A DNA stretch of 64,000 nt from Euleptes europaea (lineage: Eukaryota > Chordata > Lepidosauria > Squamata > Sphaerodactylidae), in NCBI RefSeq assembly GCF_029931775.1, contig NC_079325.1, forward strand, positions 56,218,286-56,282,285, in the 5' to 3' direction. Position numbers and translations under genes: made by a program. The notes below the pieces were generated by a model that saw only the letters and a list, made by a program, of their open reading frames with translations, searched no databases and was not told the origin of the DNA. Shown one piece after another: positions 43,684-55,317 of this stretch (the first letter of the stretch is position 1; every line of letters starts with the position of its first letter).

Positions 43684-43872
43684 TGCCATCAAGTCACAGC
43701 CAGATTATGGTGACCCTGTTGGCAAGAGACATTCAGAGGTGGTTTGCCATTGCCTGCCTCTGTGAAGTGACCCTGGACTTCCTTGGTGGTCTCTGACCCA
43801 AACACTAACTGATCCTGCTTAGCTTCTGAGATCTGACAAGATTGGACTAGCCTGAGCTATCCAGGTCAGGGC
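43684..43872 (-). mobile_element. 5S-derived SINE
   Basis: Reverse-strand copy: GCCATCAAGTCACAGCCAGA is the tail; CTTAGCTTCTGAGATCTGAC and CTATCCAGGTCAGGGC are the head. Confidence 0.88.
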
Positions 43873-44030
43873 AGCAAGATTTTTTTTGGGGTGGGTGGGT
43901 GGGGATGACAGCACATGCTGTCATCCCCACATTTGAAGAAATATGTCTATGCTGTCCCCCCCATTTGATGAAATATGGAAATCTCCAATTAACTTGGAAG
44001 TTGATCAGGAATCCACCTGTACAACTTCAG

Positions 44031-44240
44031 AGAGCCACTGTGATATAGTGATGAGAATGTTGAACTATGATCAAGGGAGACCCAGGTTCAAATTTCCATT
44101 CTGCTATCAGGCTCACTGGTAGCTTGAGGCCAGTTGCTCCCTTTCGGCCTCGTTTACCAGTGTCGTCGTGAGCACAAAAAGAGAAAGCCCAGGACCTTAT
44201 CCTGAGCTCTTTGTAGAAAGTGAGGATACAAATTAGGTTG
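44031..44240 (+). mobile_element. Old tRNA SINE (MIR-like)
   Basis: AGAGCCACTGTGATATAGTG head, ACCCAGGTTCAAATTTCC B box, then GCTCACTGGTAGCTTGAGGC. Confidence 0.6.
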
Positions 44241-44547
44241 GTGACAAGGAAGGTTGCTGTTACTGTGGGCTCTACAGGCCAGACGTAAGGGCGATTGTAA
44301 GGTTCATGTGTGGGGCACACCTTGCCTGAGGATACCATACCAGCTCTACCCACCCCGCTATTTCTAGGGTGCAAATAACCTGCTATCGAGGAATTGCTCT
44401 TTAAACAGAGAATAGAACCCCAACGGAAATGTGCATTTTCTCTAAACTATTCTTTGCAATCTTCTCCAACATCATTTCTGAATTGAAGGCAGAGACAATT
44501 TCCATTAACTAAGCACTCCAGTAAGTTCTGGGCATGTACCAATAGTG

Positions 44548-44922
44548 CAAGGGTCCCCATCATAGTGCCCAGAGGATCCATGGCATCTGCCAACACCTTT
44601 TCTGGCACTCACCATGTATGTTTTGAAAGTGGGCGGAGTGATTTGGGGCTCTTGCCCAGCAGGGCTTCTGATTGGTCACTGGAGATTTGATTGTCTGTGC
44701 AGAATAAAATAATGTTTCAGTTGCAGCTGCCACCATAGTGTTGATTTTATTTTCTCCCACTCCTCTTTCTAGTGTATTTGGAAAACTACCCCTCTTCTTC
44801 CTGGCACCTGGGTTTCCCGTGTGTAGCTCTGTCTCCTGCAGCAGCCATTTTGTGGTTGTGCCCATCAACCGTTGTCAAAATTCCCAAGGTTCCCACAGAT
44901 GCAAAAAGGTCGGGGACTCCTG
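44548..44922. mobile_element. Non-autonomous hAT element
   Basis: 375 bp, ends CAAGGGTCCCCATCATAG and GGTCGGGGACTCCTG. Perfect 8-bp duplication CAATAGTG at 44540-44547 and 44923-44930. Same family as 32902-33295. Confidence 0.93.
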
Positions 44923-44930
44923 CAATAGTG

Positions 44931-46129
44931 GAAAGCAGCTGGCAACAAATGCCTTCTAAAAATGTTGCTTCTTTTAAATGGCAAGCAAATTTGGCAATGT
45001 GAGCATTACAAACAGCAAAATTTGAATTTCAAGTGCATTGTGAGGATTGGAGCATCACTGCCTGTCTTTAGAAGCAGCCTGTTTGCAATGTGTGGGGTAC
45101 ACCTCTTCTGCAATTTGATAAACTCTTCTGGTTGTTTCAGACATCATGTTGCCAACAGATCCAGGTCTGCAAGAAGTAATCTTTCAATACAGGTTCTTGC
45201 TCACTGACCAGAGTACTATTATGACACTTGTGTGTTCAAAAATCTTAGGTGTACACCTACAAATGAAATGTGTCAATCAGCTCTCCATAGCTCATTGCTC
45301 ATTAACTTAGTGCTTTGCAGCAGTAGAACATATGAAACTCCCCCCCCCACACACACACACACACTAATGTCTTATATTTGTCCAGGTAAAATGTGAGGTA
45401 AAGTGTGAGATAAAATGGCAGGTCGGCCAGTAGTCTTGGCCATTTCACACATGCTAGGCCTCACTCGGTGAGACAGTCCCACCCAAAAAAGGAACATGCG
45501 TGTGTGAATCTGCCTTTCGTTTTGGGAACCAAAACTCTTCCATTAAACAAAGTTGTACTAACCCAATCGGTTAGTTGTACTAACCCAATCAGTTAGTTAA
45601 TCTAACCCAATTGGTTAGTTAATCTACTGAATCACCCTTTTCTTCCTTTGTGTGTCTCAAATTAGTCTTATGAAGTGCCTTTCTTGGCATTTTTGGTGTT
45701 TGATTAAACCTCGATCTATCGACAGGGATCAAGAAAAATGCTGCAGCCTTCTATGTCTGACCACCAGCTGTTAATTAAGCATCTCTCTCTTGATCTAATT
45801 GCATTGAACGTGGCTAAGCCCACTTTCCCTGAAAAAGACCGAAAGAAAGCCTTGACTTCCAAAACCTATAAGGACCCAAATCACCAGGTTTCGCCTGGTT
45901 TTGTCCCTGAGCCCCTTTAAAGTGGTCTGTACAACTAGGGATCCTTTAAAATCTTCTGCTGGTCACAAATCTGCCATTGATTCCACCATTCCCACTCTGA
46001 GTCTGTTTATGACAGAAGGCAAGAGCTGGGATCCTGTTATTTCTACTACTTGTTCCCATCATGTTGGCAGCATGTGAAGATGCCTTCTCTTTAGTCAGAC
46101 TGTCGGTCCATCATGGTCTGTATCGTCTA
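44931..46129. other. No gene recognised
   Basis: Contains a short tandem repeat at 45548 and a CA run at 45350. The 60-residue frame at 45738 has no recognisable family. Confidence 0.3.
45548..45632 (+). repeat. Short tandem repeat, about 22-bp unit
   Basis: ACTAACCCAATCGGTTAGTT and close variants occur about three to four times in a row. Confidence 0.8.
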
Positions 46130-46240
46130 TGCTACGGATGCCAGCCTCCAGGTGGGATCAGGGGATCCCCTAGAATTACAGCTCATCTCCAGACAATAGA
46201 CATCAGTTCATCTGGAGAAAATGGATGCTTTGGAGGTATG
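46130..46240 (-). mobile_element. hAT-type MITE, partial
   Basis: GATGCCAGCCTCCAGGTGGG to TCATCTGGAGAAAATGG; the second half is missing. Confidence 0.7.
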
Positions 46241-46299
46241 CTGTATAAAATCTCAATAGCGCTGCTAACAGGACTTGCTCCCCATTAAGTTTAGGGATC

Positions 46300-46816
46300 C
46301 CCTTTGATATATATGAGCCTATGCCCTATTTGTACCATCTTTATGACCCACATCAACACAGAGCTTTTTCCCTGGCCAGATTTAATGTCATGCCATCTGC
46401 GATTTTGGAAGGAAGATTTCGGAAAATCCCCCTTTCAGATAGACTTTGCCCCCGTGGTAACAACTGCATTGAATCATGTCTTATTCCACTGTAGATTTTA
46501 TGCAGAAATTCGCAGCAAATTTTTAGGCCCTATTTTGACAAATAAGTAAAATTTTCCTGATTTTCTTAATGCTCTTTTTTATTGAACCATCACTCTCCTG
46601 TATCAGTGGAGAAAGTGGCATAATTTCTGAGATTTGCTGTGAAAGTTCGCCAGCAAGTTAATTAGAGGGTTTCTATTAATTTCAGCATCCTTTTATCTAT
46701 CTATGTTCTAACTTTGTCAGCAATGCTCAACTTCAACAATTTTATGTTATTATGTAGTCATCCCATGATTCGATTTTATGCCAATAAAGGAGATTGTGTG
46801 TGTGTGTGTGTGTGTA
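46300..46816 (+). pseudogene. LINE 3' fragment
   Basis: The frame ends LNHVLFHCRFYAEIRSKFLG, the Cys/His knuckle found at the C-terminus of several LINE reverse transcriptases, here after LCPICTIF. The 3' end is TATGCCAATAAAGGAGATTG followed by GT repeat. The clade is not certain. Confidence 0.7.
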
Positions 46817-46871
46817 TAGTATTGTGCCCTGGCAACCCTTGTCTAAGCTCATGGGCAGCAGCTTTCCAAGG

Positions 46872-47095
46872 CTCAGTGGGAGTGGCCATATCTCAGTGAT
46901 AAAGCATCTGCTTGGCTTGCAGAAGGTGACAGGTTCAATCCTGGCATCTCCAGTTGAAGGGACTAGGCAAGTAGGTGATGTGAAAGACCACTGCCTGAGA
47001 CCCTAGAGAGCCACTGCCAGTTTGAGTGGACAATACTGACCCTAATGGACTGATGATCTGATTCAGTATAAGGTACTTTCATGTGTTCAGGTGTA
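46872..47095 (+). mobile_element. tRNA-derived SINE, full length
   Basis: GTGGCCATATCTCAGTGATA (A box region), GACAGGTTCAATCCTGG (B box), GACCCTAGAGAGCCACTGCC and the end AAGGTACTTTCATGTGTTCA. Confidence 0.9.
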
Positions 47096-47218
47096 AAAAG
47101 GTCTTGGGCAGAGATCTTTCACATCACCTCCTACCTGACCCTTTTAGCTGGAGATTCCAGAGGCTGAACCCAGGACCTTCTGCACGCCAAGCTGATGTTC
47201 TAATATTAAGCCACACCT
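47096..47218 (-). mobile_element. tRNA-derived SINE, inverted partner
   Basis: Same family read backwards: TTTAGCTGGAGATTCCAGAG, CTGAACCCAGGACCTTCTGC. It lies tail to tail with the copy before it. Confidence 0.75.
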
Positions 47219-47320
47219 CTCCCCAGTCCCAGCTGTTTTTCTAGTTGGTTGCTCCAGCTTCCTTCTCCCCTCTCATTGGGAGCTGGCTATCTGGCCTTGC
47301 TTTCAACTGGTGGTGGGAAG

Positions 47321-47460
47321 TGTCATCAAGCTCCAGATAACTTATGGCAGCCCCTCATCAAGAGATGAACAGAGATGGTTTGCCATTGCCTGCCTCTGAC
47401 TTCCTTGATGGTCTCCCATCCAAGAACTAACCAGGGCCTGACAAGACTGAGCTAATCTGG
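47321..47460 (-). mobile_element. 5S-derived SINE, old copy
   Basis: TGTCATCAAGCTCCAGATAA (tail), GATGGTCTCCCATCCAAGAA and AACCAGGGCCTGACAAGAC (head). Confidence 0.75.
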
Positions 47461-47462
47461 GT

Positions 47463-48440
47463 TGCGTTCAACAACTACTGTTCAAAAAACATCCCGTACA
47501 ATCTCTCAGCCTCCCTCCCCTTCACTAAAGCTGAAGCTAAGAGCTTCTTGGATGCTGCATAACTTTCCCACTGCCAGTCGGGCTACAGAAGGGCAAGGAG
47601 GCTGGAGGGGTAACATGTCTAGCTGTTGGATAGTGTTGCCTTCATGCTTCTGAATGAAGGCCACCTTCTGGGTTAAACAGAACATCCATCAGTTCGATGC
47701 CCAACTTCAGCTGTGCTATGAGGCACCCAGGTTTTTCCAAGAAGACAAATCCTTATTTTTATTTTTTTAAACTATATAAAAGCAGCTCGTCTGGTCACTT
47801 CTAAAAATAATTGGGGGGGTTAAGATTGGAAAACTGTGCTGCTGGCAGAATAAGGGTCTTGTGATTCTTTAGAGGCTAACAAAGTTTTTATGAGCCAGAG
47901 TCCCCCAGAGGCATGGGGTCTCAAAAGCAACTTAAATTGTTCAAGAAGTAGATTAAAATTTGAGAGTTAAAGTCCTACAGGGCAACAAGGAGCTAACTTT
48001 CAAGAGCAGGCTTAGCATAGGATCTAAGAGAGGGAGCTGGGATGGACCTGGTTTGACTTTTAACACAGCAGGGACTTTTTTGTGGCTACCCCACAATTCA
48101 AGGAGACTTGCCAAAGGCCAAGTCTAACTATTATTCAGAAGCATGGCAAGATATTATTTTATCTGAACTTTTTTTGGCAGCTAGAGTGATAGTATGGACA
48201 TGGTGTGTTTGTGTCTCTATCTATTTGTCTTTCTTTCTGTCTGAACTATTCTATTGACTATTGGGCTCATCCTTACTGGTTCCCCTGAACCTCTCAATGG
48301 CTTTTGAAACTATATACCAAAGTTCTGCCCCCTTTTACAACTAAATGGCCAAACAATGTCAAAATTCAGAACAAGAGATTAACAAAGAGCTAGTATAAGA
48401 AAGTCTGTTTGCATAGCAGAATCTCTGTGACTGAAGTTAA
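47463..48440. other. No gene recognised
   Basis: A repeat fragment at about 47838-47925 (CTTGTGATTCTTTAGAGGCT, TTTTTATGAGCCAGAGTCCC) is related to 27190-27300. The rest is unassigned. Confidence 0.3.
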
Positions 48441-48448
48441 CTGATAAT

Positions 48449-49192
48449 TAGGGTTGCCAACCTCCAGGAGAGGCCTGGAATTACAACTGATCTCTAGGGC
48501 CGTATTCAGATTACTGTTCTAAAGCAGATGTCATCCGTTGTTGGCCCATTTTGGAATAAAGCGATTCAAAGATGGGTGTTCATACAGCTCATTTCAATCC
48601 GTCTATGAGCCATCTCTAAAGTGTTCTGGCTAGTTCAAACAGCCCCACGATTGTTTTGCCGCCTTTTTTGCCGGTGTGTTCTTTTCCGGCTTAAAAAAAA
48701 ATGTTCTCAGATTTGTGTTATAGCGCTATAACGCTATGCACTATAATGCAAATCTCAGAACGTTGTTAAAAAAAAAGCCTGAAAAGAATGCACCGGCAAA
48801 AAAGGTGGGAAAACAATTGCGATCCTTCCCAAAGTGCTGCAGGCAGTTCAAACAGCACACTAGAGCAATTCAGAGGTGCAAGAAAGAACTGAAAACGGTT
48901 GAAAGCAGTTTTAATAAAAACCGGCTCAGCCCACTTTGCGAATGGGACACAAGCAGCTTTGTCTGAATTGACACAAAAAACCCATTAGCAACCTGCTGCT
49001 CAAACAGATTATAAGGCAGTTTGAATAGGCCCTAGGCTACAAAGATAAATTCTGGGGGAAATTACAGCTTTGAAGGGCAGACTCTATGGTATCACATCCC
49101 CGTTGGGCTCCCTCTTCTCCCCAAATGCTGCCTTCCCTGAGGAACTGCCCCCAAATCTCCTGGAATTTCCCAAACCGGAGTTGGCAACCCTA
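48449..49192 (-). mobile_element. hAT-type MITE split by a foldback element
   Basis: Left end TAGGGTTGCCAACCTCCAGG, right end GAGTTGGCAACCCTA. Flanks CTGATAAT and CTTATAAT agree at 7 of 8. The body breaks at 48497 and resumes at 49032. Confidence 0.85.
48498..49031. mobile_element. Foldback DNA element
   Basis: 534 bp with ends GGCCGTATTCAG and GTTTGAATAGGCC. The site duplication is CTAG (or TA, if the ends are read as GGGCC). The two halves are inverted copies: TTGTTTTGCCGCCTTTTTTG on the left answers AGGTGGGAAAACAA on the right. The centre is GTTATAGCGCTATAACGC. No transposase; superfamily unknown. Confidence 0.7.
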
Positions 49193-49849
49193 CTTATAAT
49201 TTATACAATTTCTGCATCTCAGACACTGGTTGCTGGAGTCTTTTCTTAGGAAACAACAGGTACAAGGTCTTGCAATAAGTAATAAATGGAGCTCCCACCC
49301 TGCACAATTCGTTAGCGCACTGGCGTAAATCTGCCCATGGTTGGCAACCGTTCACTTCTATCATTTCCTTTTCTGTCAAGCATATGTAAAAAGCCCTTTA
49401 GTCCCATAAAAATCTTTGTCTAGTATTCACTCTAGTATCCCGCCTACCCCTCCAATATTCCTTAACTTGAAGATTTGATTTTTTTTTCCTGGTTCCCTAC
49501 TGAGCTACATGTGGCTCTAGAGCTGTAGGTTGCAGACCTCTGCTTTGCTGGGATGAGTTTGGAGGGTTTGCAGTGGCTCTGATCCTTCCCAGAGGGCAGA
49601 GCCCAAACAATGGTTCTGGGAATTTACTGCTCCACCACCCTTTTGCAGCAAGATTCCATCTTGTATCCCATGTTATTTAACATAATAAAGCTGCTGTGTC
49701 AGACATTTGAAGGGAGATGTTATCAATATGCAGGTGGCAGTCAGCTCTTTCTCTCTCTCCTTTCCATCTTTCGATCTGAATCTAGCCATGCTGACTGCGC
49801 AGCCCATGAACGTTCCTGTGTGTATGTGTAGGAAAAATATATTTGCTGG
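49193..49849. other. No gene recognised
   Basis: A short hAT-like remnant may lie at 49500-49545. Nothing else supportable. Confidence 0.3.
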
Positions 49850-50790
49850 AACAGATCAAAGTTCCTGGAGTTGCAGCATTTGGTTTCTAAAAATGGCCAG
49901 CCAGGTGCCTCCAGGAAATCTACAAGCAAGGCATGAAGGCAACAGCCATCCCCTGTTACTTGACCCCAGTATCAGGTGTTCAAAGGTAGACTACATCAGT
50001 GCAGGGAGGCTCCATCTAACTATTATGACTAACAGCCATGAATGTATGCAGGTTTTAAAACCATCTCAGCTAATGGTCACCAGCACCTCTTGCAGTAGTT
50101 AATTCCATAAATTGCAAAAGTTTCTCCCTGTTCAACCGTATATTTGCTTGCCTGCTATGCTTGGCTTACGGTAGCTAATCATAAAGGTAAAATGGCTAAC
50201 TATCTTTCTACTTTGGATGTCTCTTCACATCGTAGAGCCTTTTTATTGGCGAGGGTAAATGCCTTTCCATTTAAGATGCTTTCTGGTAGATATTCCCAAA
50301 TTCCAAGGCACGAACGTCTATGCTCTTGTAATTTTAACTCAATTTACACAATTGATCATATAATTTTAGAATGTCCTCTATATAAATGTATGCGCGAAAG
50401 ATTTTTATCTACCCTATTAGCCACCAAGAGTTTTTTGAATAAGGAACTGAAATGTCAATTTCTCTTGAATGATTCGACTCCTGAAATAACTGAGACGGTG
50501 GCCCAATTTCTTGCAGAAGTTTAAGATTAAAACTGCTTTTAATTAGTATATTTTGTAATACCATAATTCATACCGAATATTACTGTATTCTTCCAACTTG
50601 TAGGGTCCTCTATCTGTATTTCATGTAGAGTTATGTTAAAAGCTTTGTAATTATGTCAATAAAGGTGTGTGTACGTGTAATTCCATAAATTAAGCATGTC
50701 TGAACAAATACTTTCTTCTGCCCATCAATTGCACTGAATGGCCAGGAATTCTTCTATTATGAAAGAGGAAGGGGAGGGGAGGAATCACTT
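49850..50790 (+). mobile_element. LINE 3' UTR-type fragment interrupted by another LINE
   Basis: GGCCAGCCAGGTGCCTCCAG, GCAAGGCATGAAGGCAACAG and CTAACAGCCATGAATGTATG are a common CR1/L2-type tail. It resumes after 50691 with GCATGTCTGAACAAATAC. Confidence 0.55.
50114..50678 (+). pseudogene. LINE 3' fragment with target duplication
   Basis: The open frame (50144-50524) reads SSHRRAFLLARVNAFPFKML, then CSCNFNSIYTIDHIILECPL and ITETVAQFLAEV. It has a Cys/His knuckle like that at 46300 but comes from another family. The end is TGTCAATAAAGGTGTGTGTA. A perfect 13-bp duplication, AATTCCATAAATT, is at 50101-50113 and 50679-50691. The last 126 codons are still open. Confidence 0.85.
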
Positions 50791-51261
50791 CTCTGCACTC
50801 CCTCTCCCTGGTTTCCCCCGTTCAGCTGCCCAAACATCTCCCCAAGCTTTGCACAGCTATGGATGGTTGTTCCTGAACAGATCTGGGCAATTTCATGCTG
50901 CGTAAACTCCCCATGATTACATTATTGCAGTATCTGGATGTCAAGAGCGGCCTCAGGTGCATGTGTTCCAAATTTCTGTTGTGGTTCAGTGGCATCATTA
51001 TGTTCAGGGGCACCCAAGAAGCATCTTCCTCACAGTCCACAGACCAAATAAGATGAGGCCACAGTGGTTCTTTGGGTTTTAAGCATGGAATGACTCCCCA
51101 GCCACCTAGGAAAAGAACTGCTGAGAAGGAAGGAGTGGGGGACCAGGGGGGATACAATTTGGGGGGACCTGATCACCCTAGAGGACCGTGGTGCTGGAAA
51201 AGTCATGAGCTTTGCTTTCCTGGGGTATTGGGGTTGGATCCAGGTAGCTGAGGGTAGAGCA
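50791..51261. other. No gene recognised
   Basis: Unassigned. Confidence 0.25.
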
Positions 51262-51385
51262 AAGGGCTCCTCCTTTGGAGGTTTTTAAGCAGAGGCTAGA
51301 TGGCCATCAGTCAGCAAGGCTGATTCTGTGAACTTAGGCAGATCGTGAGAGGGAGGGCAGGAAGGATTGTGTCAGTGTTTGCAAT
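51262..51385 (+). mobile_element. CR1 tail fragment
   Basis: TTGGAGGTTTTTAAGCAGAG, GCTAGATGGCCATCAGTCAG and ATCGTGAGAGGGAGGGCAGG. Confidence 0.6.
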
Positions 51386-51969
51386 TCTTCTGTGTTTGAA
51401 CATGCGGAACTTCCACCATCGTGTGCAGTTTGGCTGATGTGGCAAATTGAATACTGGGGAAGCCCCCCCCCCAAAAAAAAATATTTTGAAAACAACAGGA
51501 ATGCCTTTAAATGAAACTTTAAATAATTCCTTTGCACAGAGAATGTCAGATACCTGCTGAACCACAAACTGTGTGCCTGAGAAATGCATGCAGCTGATCT
51601 TAAATCTTTTCTTGCCTGCCTCCTCCACAAACATCTGTGATCCTGCCTCCAGCTGTCTCCTGTGGTTCGATGACCTGCTTCACTGTGTTTTGGGGAAGGG
51701 GCTGTGGCAAGCCAATACATCAAAAGAGGAGGTGAGCCAGTTTCTTCAGTTTCTTGCTGCAGGGACATCAGGCTTGGACAACCTGTGACTCACCAAGCCG
51801 AGTACAACCGACCAGATGTATCTGGAGCCCCACAAAATACTGGGCAAACCTGTTGTTTTTGATAAGTGCTCGGGGAAAGGATTACAAGTTGTGCAGGCCT
51901 GCACTGCAGGGGGGTGCTGATACAATGTCAAAGCTCAACACCTGCTGCACGTTTAGGTTCTGCAATTGG
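51386..51969. other. No gene recognised
   Basis: A minus-strand frame near 51530-51660 looks somewhat protein-like but fits no family I know (see rejected). Confidence 0.25.
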
Positions 51970-52850
51970 AGAATCATAGAGTTGGAGGGACCACCAGGGT
52001 CATCTAGTCCAACCCCTGCACAATGCAGGAAATTCACAACTACCTCCCCCCCACACCCCCAGTGACCCCTACTCCATGCCCAGATGATAGCCAAGATGCC
52101 CTCCCTAGAATAAGCATTGCTGACAGATGGCCATCTAGCCTCTGCTTAAAAACCTCCAGGAAAGGAGAGCTCACCACCTCCCAAGGAAGCCTGTTCCACT
52201 GAGGAACCGCTCTGACTGTTAGAAAAATTCTTCCTAGACAGAAACTCTTTGTATTTAATTTCAATCCATTGGTCCCGGTCCGACCTTCTGGGGCAACAGA
52301 AAAGAACTCGGCACCATCCTCCATATGACTGCCCTTCAAGATAGTTATCATATCCCCTCTCAGTCTTCTCCTCTTCAGGCTACCCAGCTCCTTCAACCTT
52401 TCCTCATATGACTTGGTCTCCAGACCCTTCACCATCTTTGTTGCCCTCCTCTGGACACGTTCCAGCTTGTCTACATCCTTCTTAAATTGTGGTACCCAAA
52501 ACTGAACACAATATTCTAGATGAGGTCTAACCCGAGCAGAGTAAAGCGATACCATCACTTCACGTGATCTGGACACTATACTTCAGTTGATGCAGCCCAA
52601 GATCGCATTTGCCTTTTTAGCTACCGCATCACACTGCTGACTCATGTTCAGTGTTTAGTCTACTAAGACCCCAAAATCCTTTTCGCACACAGTACTGCTA
52701 AGACAAGTCTCACCTATCCTATAATTATGCATTTGATTTTTCCTACCTAAATGCAGAACTTTACATATATCTCTGTTGAAATGCATTTTATTGGTTTTAG
52801 CCCAATTCTCCAGCCTGTCAATCTCTGCTTGAAGGGAAAGGGGGGAGGGA
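51970..52850 (-). pseudogene. CR1 LINE 3' end (ORF2 C-terminus and 3' UTR)
   Basis: Minus-strand pieces [59 protein letters not shown] and VFKQRLDGHL follow each other in CR1 order. The 3' end carries GTTGGACTAGATGACCCTGG and CTCTATGATTCTCC, the CR1 tail. It is 5'-truncated with several small frame changes, so it is dead. Confidence 0.95.
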
Positions 52851-52932
52851 GCACAATGTCTTAAAGGGATAGCTGCATGCAGGTTATGGACAATCACACT
52901 TAAAAAAAGAGCAAGATGTACCCTTAGATGTG

Positions 52933-53141
52933 TAGGGTTGCCAACCTCCAGGTTGTAGCTGGAGATCTTCTGCTATTACATCTGATCTCCAGTCGATAGA
53001 GATCAGTTCACCTGGAGAAAATGGCCGCTTTGGCAACTGGACCCTATGGCAATGAAGTCCCTCCCCTCCCCAAACCCCACATTCCTCAGGCTCTGCCCCC
53101 AAATCCTCCTGCCACTGGCGAAGAGGGACCTGGCAACCCTA
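52933..53141 (-). mobile_element. hAT-type MITE, complete, reference copy
   Basis: 209 bp, TAGGGTTGCCAACCTCCAGG to GACCTGGCAACCCTA, perfect 8-bp duplication TAGATGTG (52925-52932 and 53142-53149). This copy fixes both ends of the family. Confidence 0.97.
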
Positions 53142-53252
53142 TAGATGTGTCAACACCACTTCAGTATTGGCCAAGTTTGCAGTTGCTCCCTTTAAGGCAT
53201 TCCTGCAACAGGGCTAGGTGGGGCAGCTGCCAGGGCCCAGGGCTTCTGGTGG

Positions 53253-53461
53253 TAGGGCTGCCAGGTCCCTCTTCACCACCGGCAGGAGGTTTTTGGGGTG
53301 GAGCCTGAGGAGGGTGGGGTTTGGGGAGGGGAGGGACTTCAATGCCACAGAGTCCAATTGGCAAAGCGTCCATTTTCTCCAGGTGACCTGATCTCTATCG
53401 GCTGGAGATCAGTTGTAATAGCAGGAGATCTCCAGCTAGTACCTGGAGGTTGGCAACCCTC
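53253..53461 (+). mobile_element. hAT-type MITE, complete
   Basis: TAGGGCTGCCAGGTCCC to GTTGGCAACCCTC, perfect 8-bp duplication TCTGGTGG. Confidence 0.95.
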
Positions 53462-53680
53462 TCTGGTGGGTCCCACTGCTGCTGATTCCCATGCTTGCAC
53501 CTCCCCTTCCACTTGCCTGCGTGCCCTTCCCCATCTGTTTGCTTCCATTGCTCCCCCCTCCCATGCTCCCAGCTGTGCAGTGTCATCGAGGAGGGTGGTG
53601 CACAGCTGTGACTCTTACCTGGTGACAGCAGCACCGCTTCCAGCTGCACACCCTGGCCAGTGCTGTTGGATGTACAGGTG

Positions 53681-53920
53681 GCACAGCATGGTCAATTGGT
53701 TAAGAGTGGCAGACTCTAATCTGGAGAACCAGGTTGGATTCCCCACTCCTCCAAATGAAGCCTGCTGGGTGACCTTGGGCTAGACACAGTTCTCTCAAAA
53801 CTCTTCTGCCCCACCTACTTTACAAGATGTTTGTTATGAGGAGGGGAAAGGAAGGTAAGTGGGTTTGAGACTCCTTAAAGGTAGAGAACAGAGTTGGTAT
53901 AAAAACCAACTCTTCTTCTT
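53681..53920 (+). mobile_element. MIR-like (CORE) tRNA SINE
   Basis: GCACAGCATGGTCAATTGGT to GGTATAAAAACCAACTCTTC. Confidence 0.85.
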
Positions 53921-53934
53921 CTACAGGCAACTGA

Positions 53935-54206
53935 GCCTGTAGAGTCTGATCTGGAGAACCGGGTTTGATTCCCCTCTCCTCCACATGAGCGGTGGAGGCT
54001 AATCTGGTGAACTGGATTTGTTTCCCCACTCCTACGCACGAAGCCAGCTGGGTGACCTTGGGCAAGTTACAGCTCTGTTAGAGCTCTCTCAGTCCCACCT
54101 ACCTCACAGGGTGTCTGTTGTGGGGAGGGGTTTGAGTCGGTTTGAGTCTCCCTTAAGTGGTAGAGAAAGTTGGCATATAAAAGCCAACTCTTCCTCTTCT
54201 TCTTCT
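53935..54206 (+). mobile_element. MIR-like (CORE) tRNA SINE, second tandem copy
   Basis: Lacks the head; CCGGGTTTGATTCCCCTCTC, GGTGACCTTGGGCAAGTTAC, ends CATATAAAAGCCAACTCTTC. Confidence 0.85.
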
Positions 54207-55088
54207 GAGTGTGGGCAAGAGGAGTACTTGTGAGCAGGAGAAGGATGCATAGGCAAGTGGGAGGGATGGAGAGGGAGAAATTAGGGGCGCTGGTGGTAGG
54301 TAGCTGGGGCTCCTCAAAACCTAGAACCAGCCCTCTGCCACATGTCACGACCCTTGCCCAGTGCTCTCCTCCTGATCCATGCTGTACTTACCCTCTAGAA
54401 TTAGACTCTTAATTTCTGTCTGCAGCGCTGAGCTCTTGAGAAGCTGCCGATAAGCCCCTTTGAAAGGGTTTTTGGTTTGAGAGGGCTGGTTGACAGCAGA
54501 AGGATGCTTTGCTGGACAGGGGCCTAAAGCTGATTGCTGTGGAGGGCAGGGGCTGCTCTTGGTCCCCTGATCAGTCCACGGAGGAGGAAGGGAGGCTGGG
54601 GAAGCAGGCCGATTATGCAGCTCCTTCGCTAATCTCCTTTGACCTCAGGCTGCAAAGTAGGCCAGTTGTCCACAGTGCTGACAGCAAAGGGTTTGGAGGG
54701 GCTCAAGTGCATTAGCCCAGAACTGTTTCTCTCCCCCCCCCCCATGTAATAAGGCCTAATTCCACAAAACGCCTTGGGAGATTAGTGGCACATACAGCTT
54801 TGCTGGCAAATGCCTCCGGCTGATTATCCCTTTTGGAGGGGTGCAGAGACAGACCTGCTTTGGAGGCTGCAAAATGCCCCGCACAGCCATGGCTGCACCG
54901 CTCTGCTCTCCAGGAGGGCTCATGAGTCTGCAGCCAGTTTTCCAGTGGCAATGAGAGCTAGAAACTTGACCCCAAAAATGAAATTTGCCATTTCCTTAAA
55001 TTTATCATTGGTTGTTAACATAACAAAGTGTGGCTGTGAGCATGGTTGAAATGTCTGGTGATGAAGCTCCTGGCAGATTTTACAGTCA
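54207..55088. other. No gene recognised
   Basis: Nearly 0.9 kb of unique-looking intronic or intergenic DNA. Confidence 0.3.
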
Positions 55089-55096
55089 GAAGTAGG

Positions 55097-55317
55097 TAGG
55101 GTTGCCAACTCTGGCTTGGAAATTCCTGGAGATTTGGTGGCAGAGCCTGGGGAGGGCAGAATTTGGGCGGGGGGGGGGGGAGCACAGCAGGGATGTAGTG
55201 CTGTAGAGTTCATTCTCCAAAGCTGCCATTTCCTCCAGGGGAACTGATCTCTGTAGTGTGGAGATCAGTTGTCACTCTGGGAGATCTCCAGGCCCCACCT
55301 GGAGGCTGGCAAAGCTA
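55097..55317 (+). mobile_element. hAT-type MITE, diverged
   Basis: TAGGGTTGCCAACTCTGGCT to GGCTGGCAAAGCTA; flanks GAAGTAGG and GGAGTAGG agree at 7 of 8. Confidence 0.88.

Noticed and set aside
51334-51768. Minus-strand frame near 51530-51660 (FVEEAGKKRFKISCMHFSG) as a possible exon
   Set aside because: It has a donor-like CAG/GTATCT but fits neither FIBCD1 nor any family I know, and no partner exon is visible.
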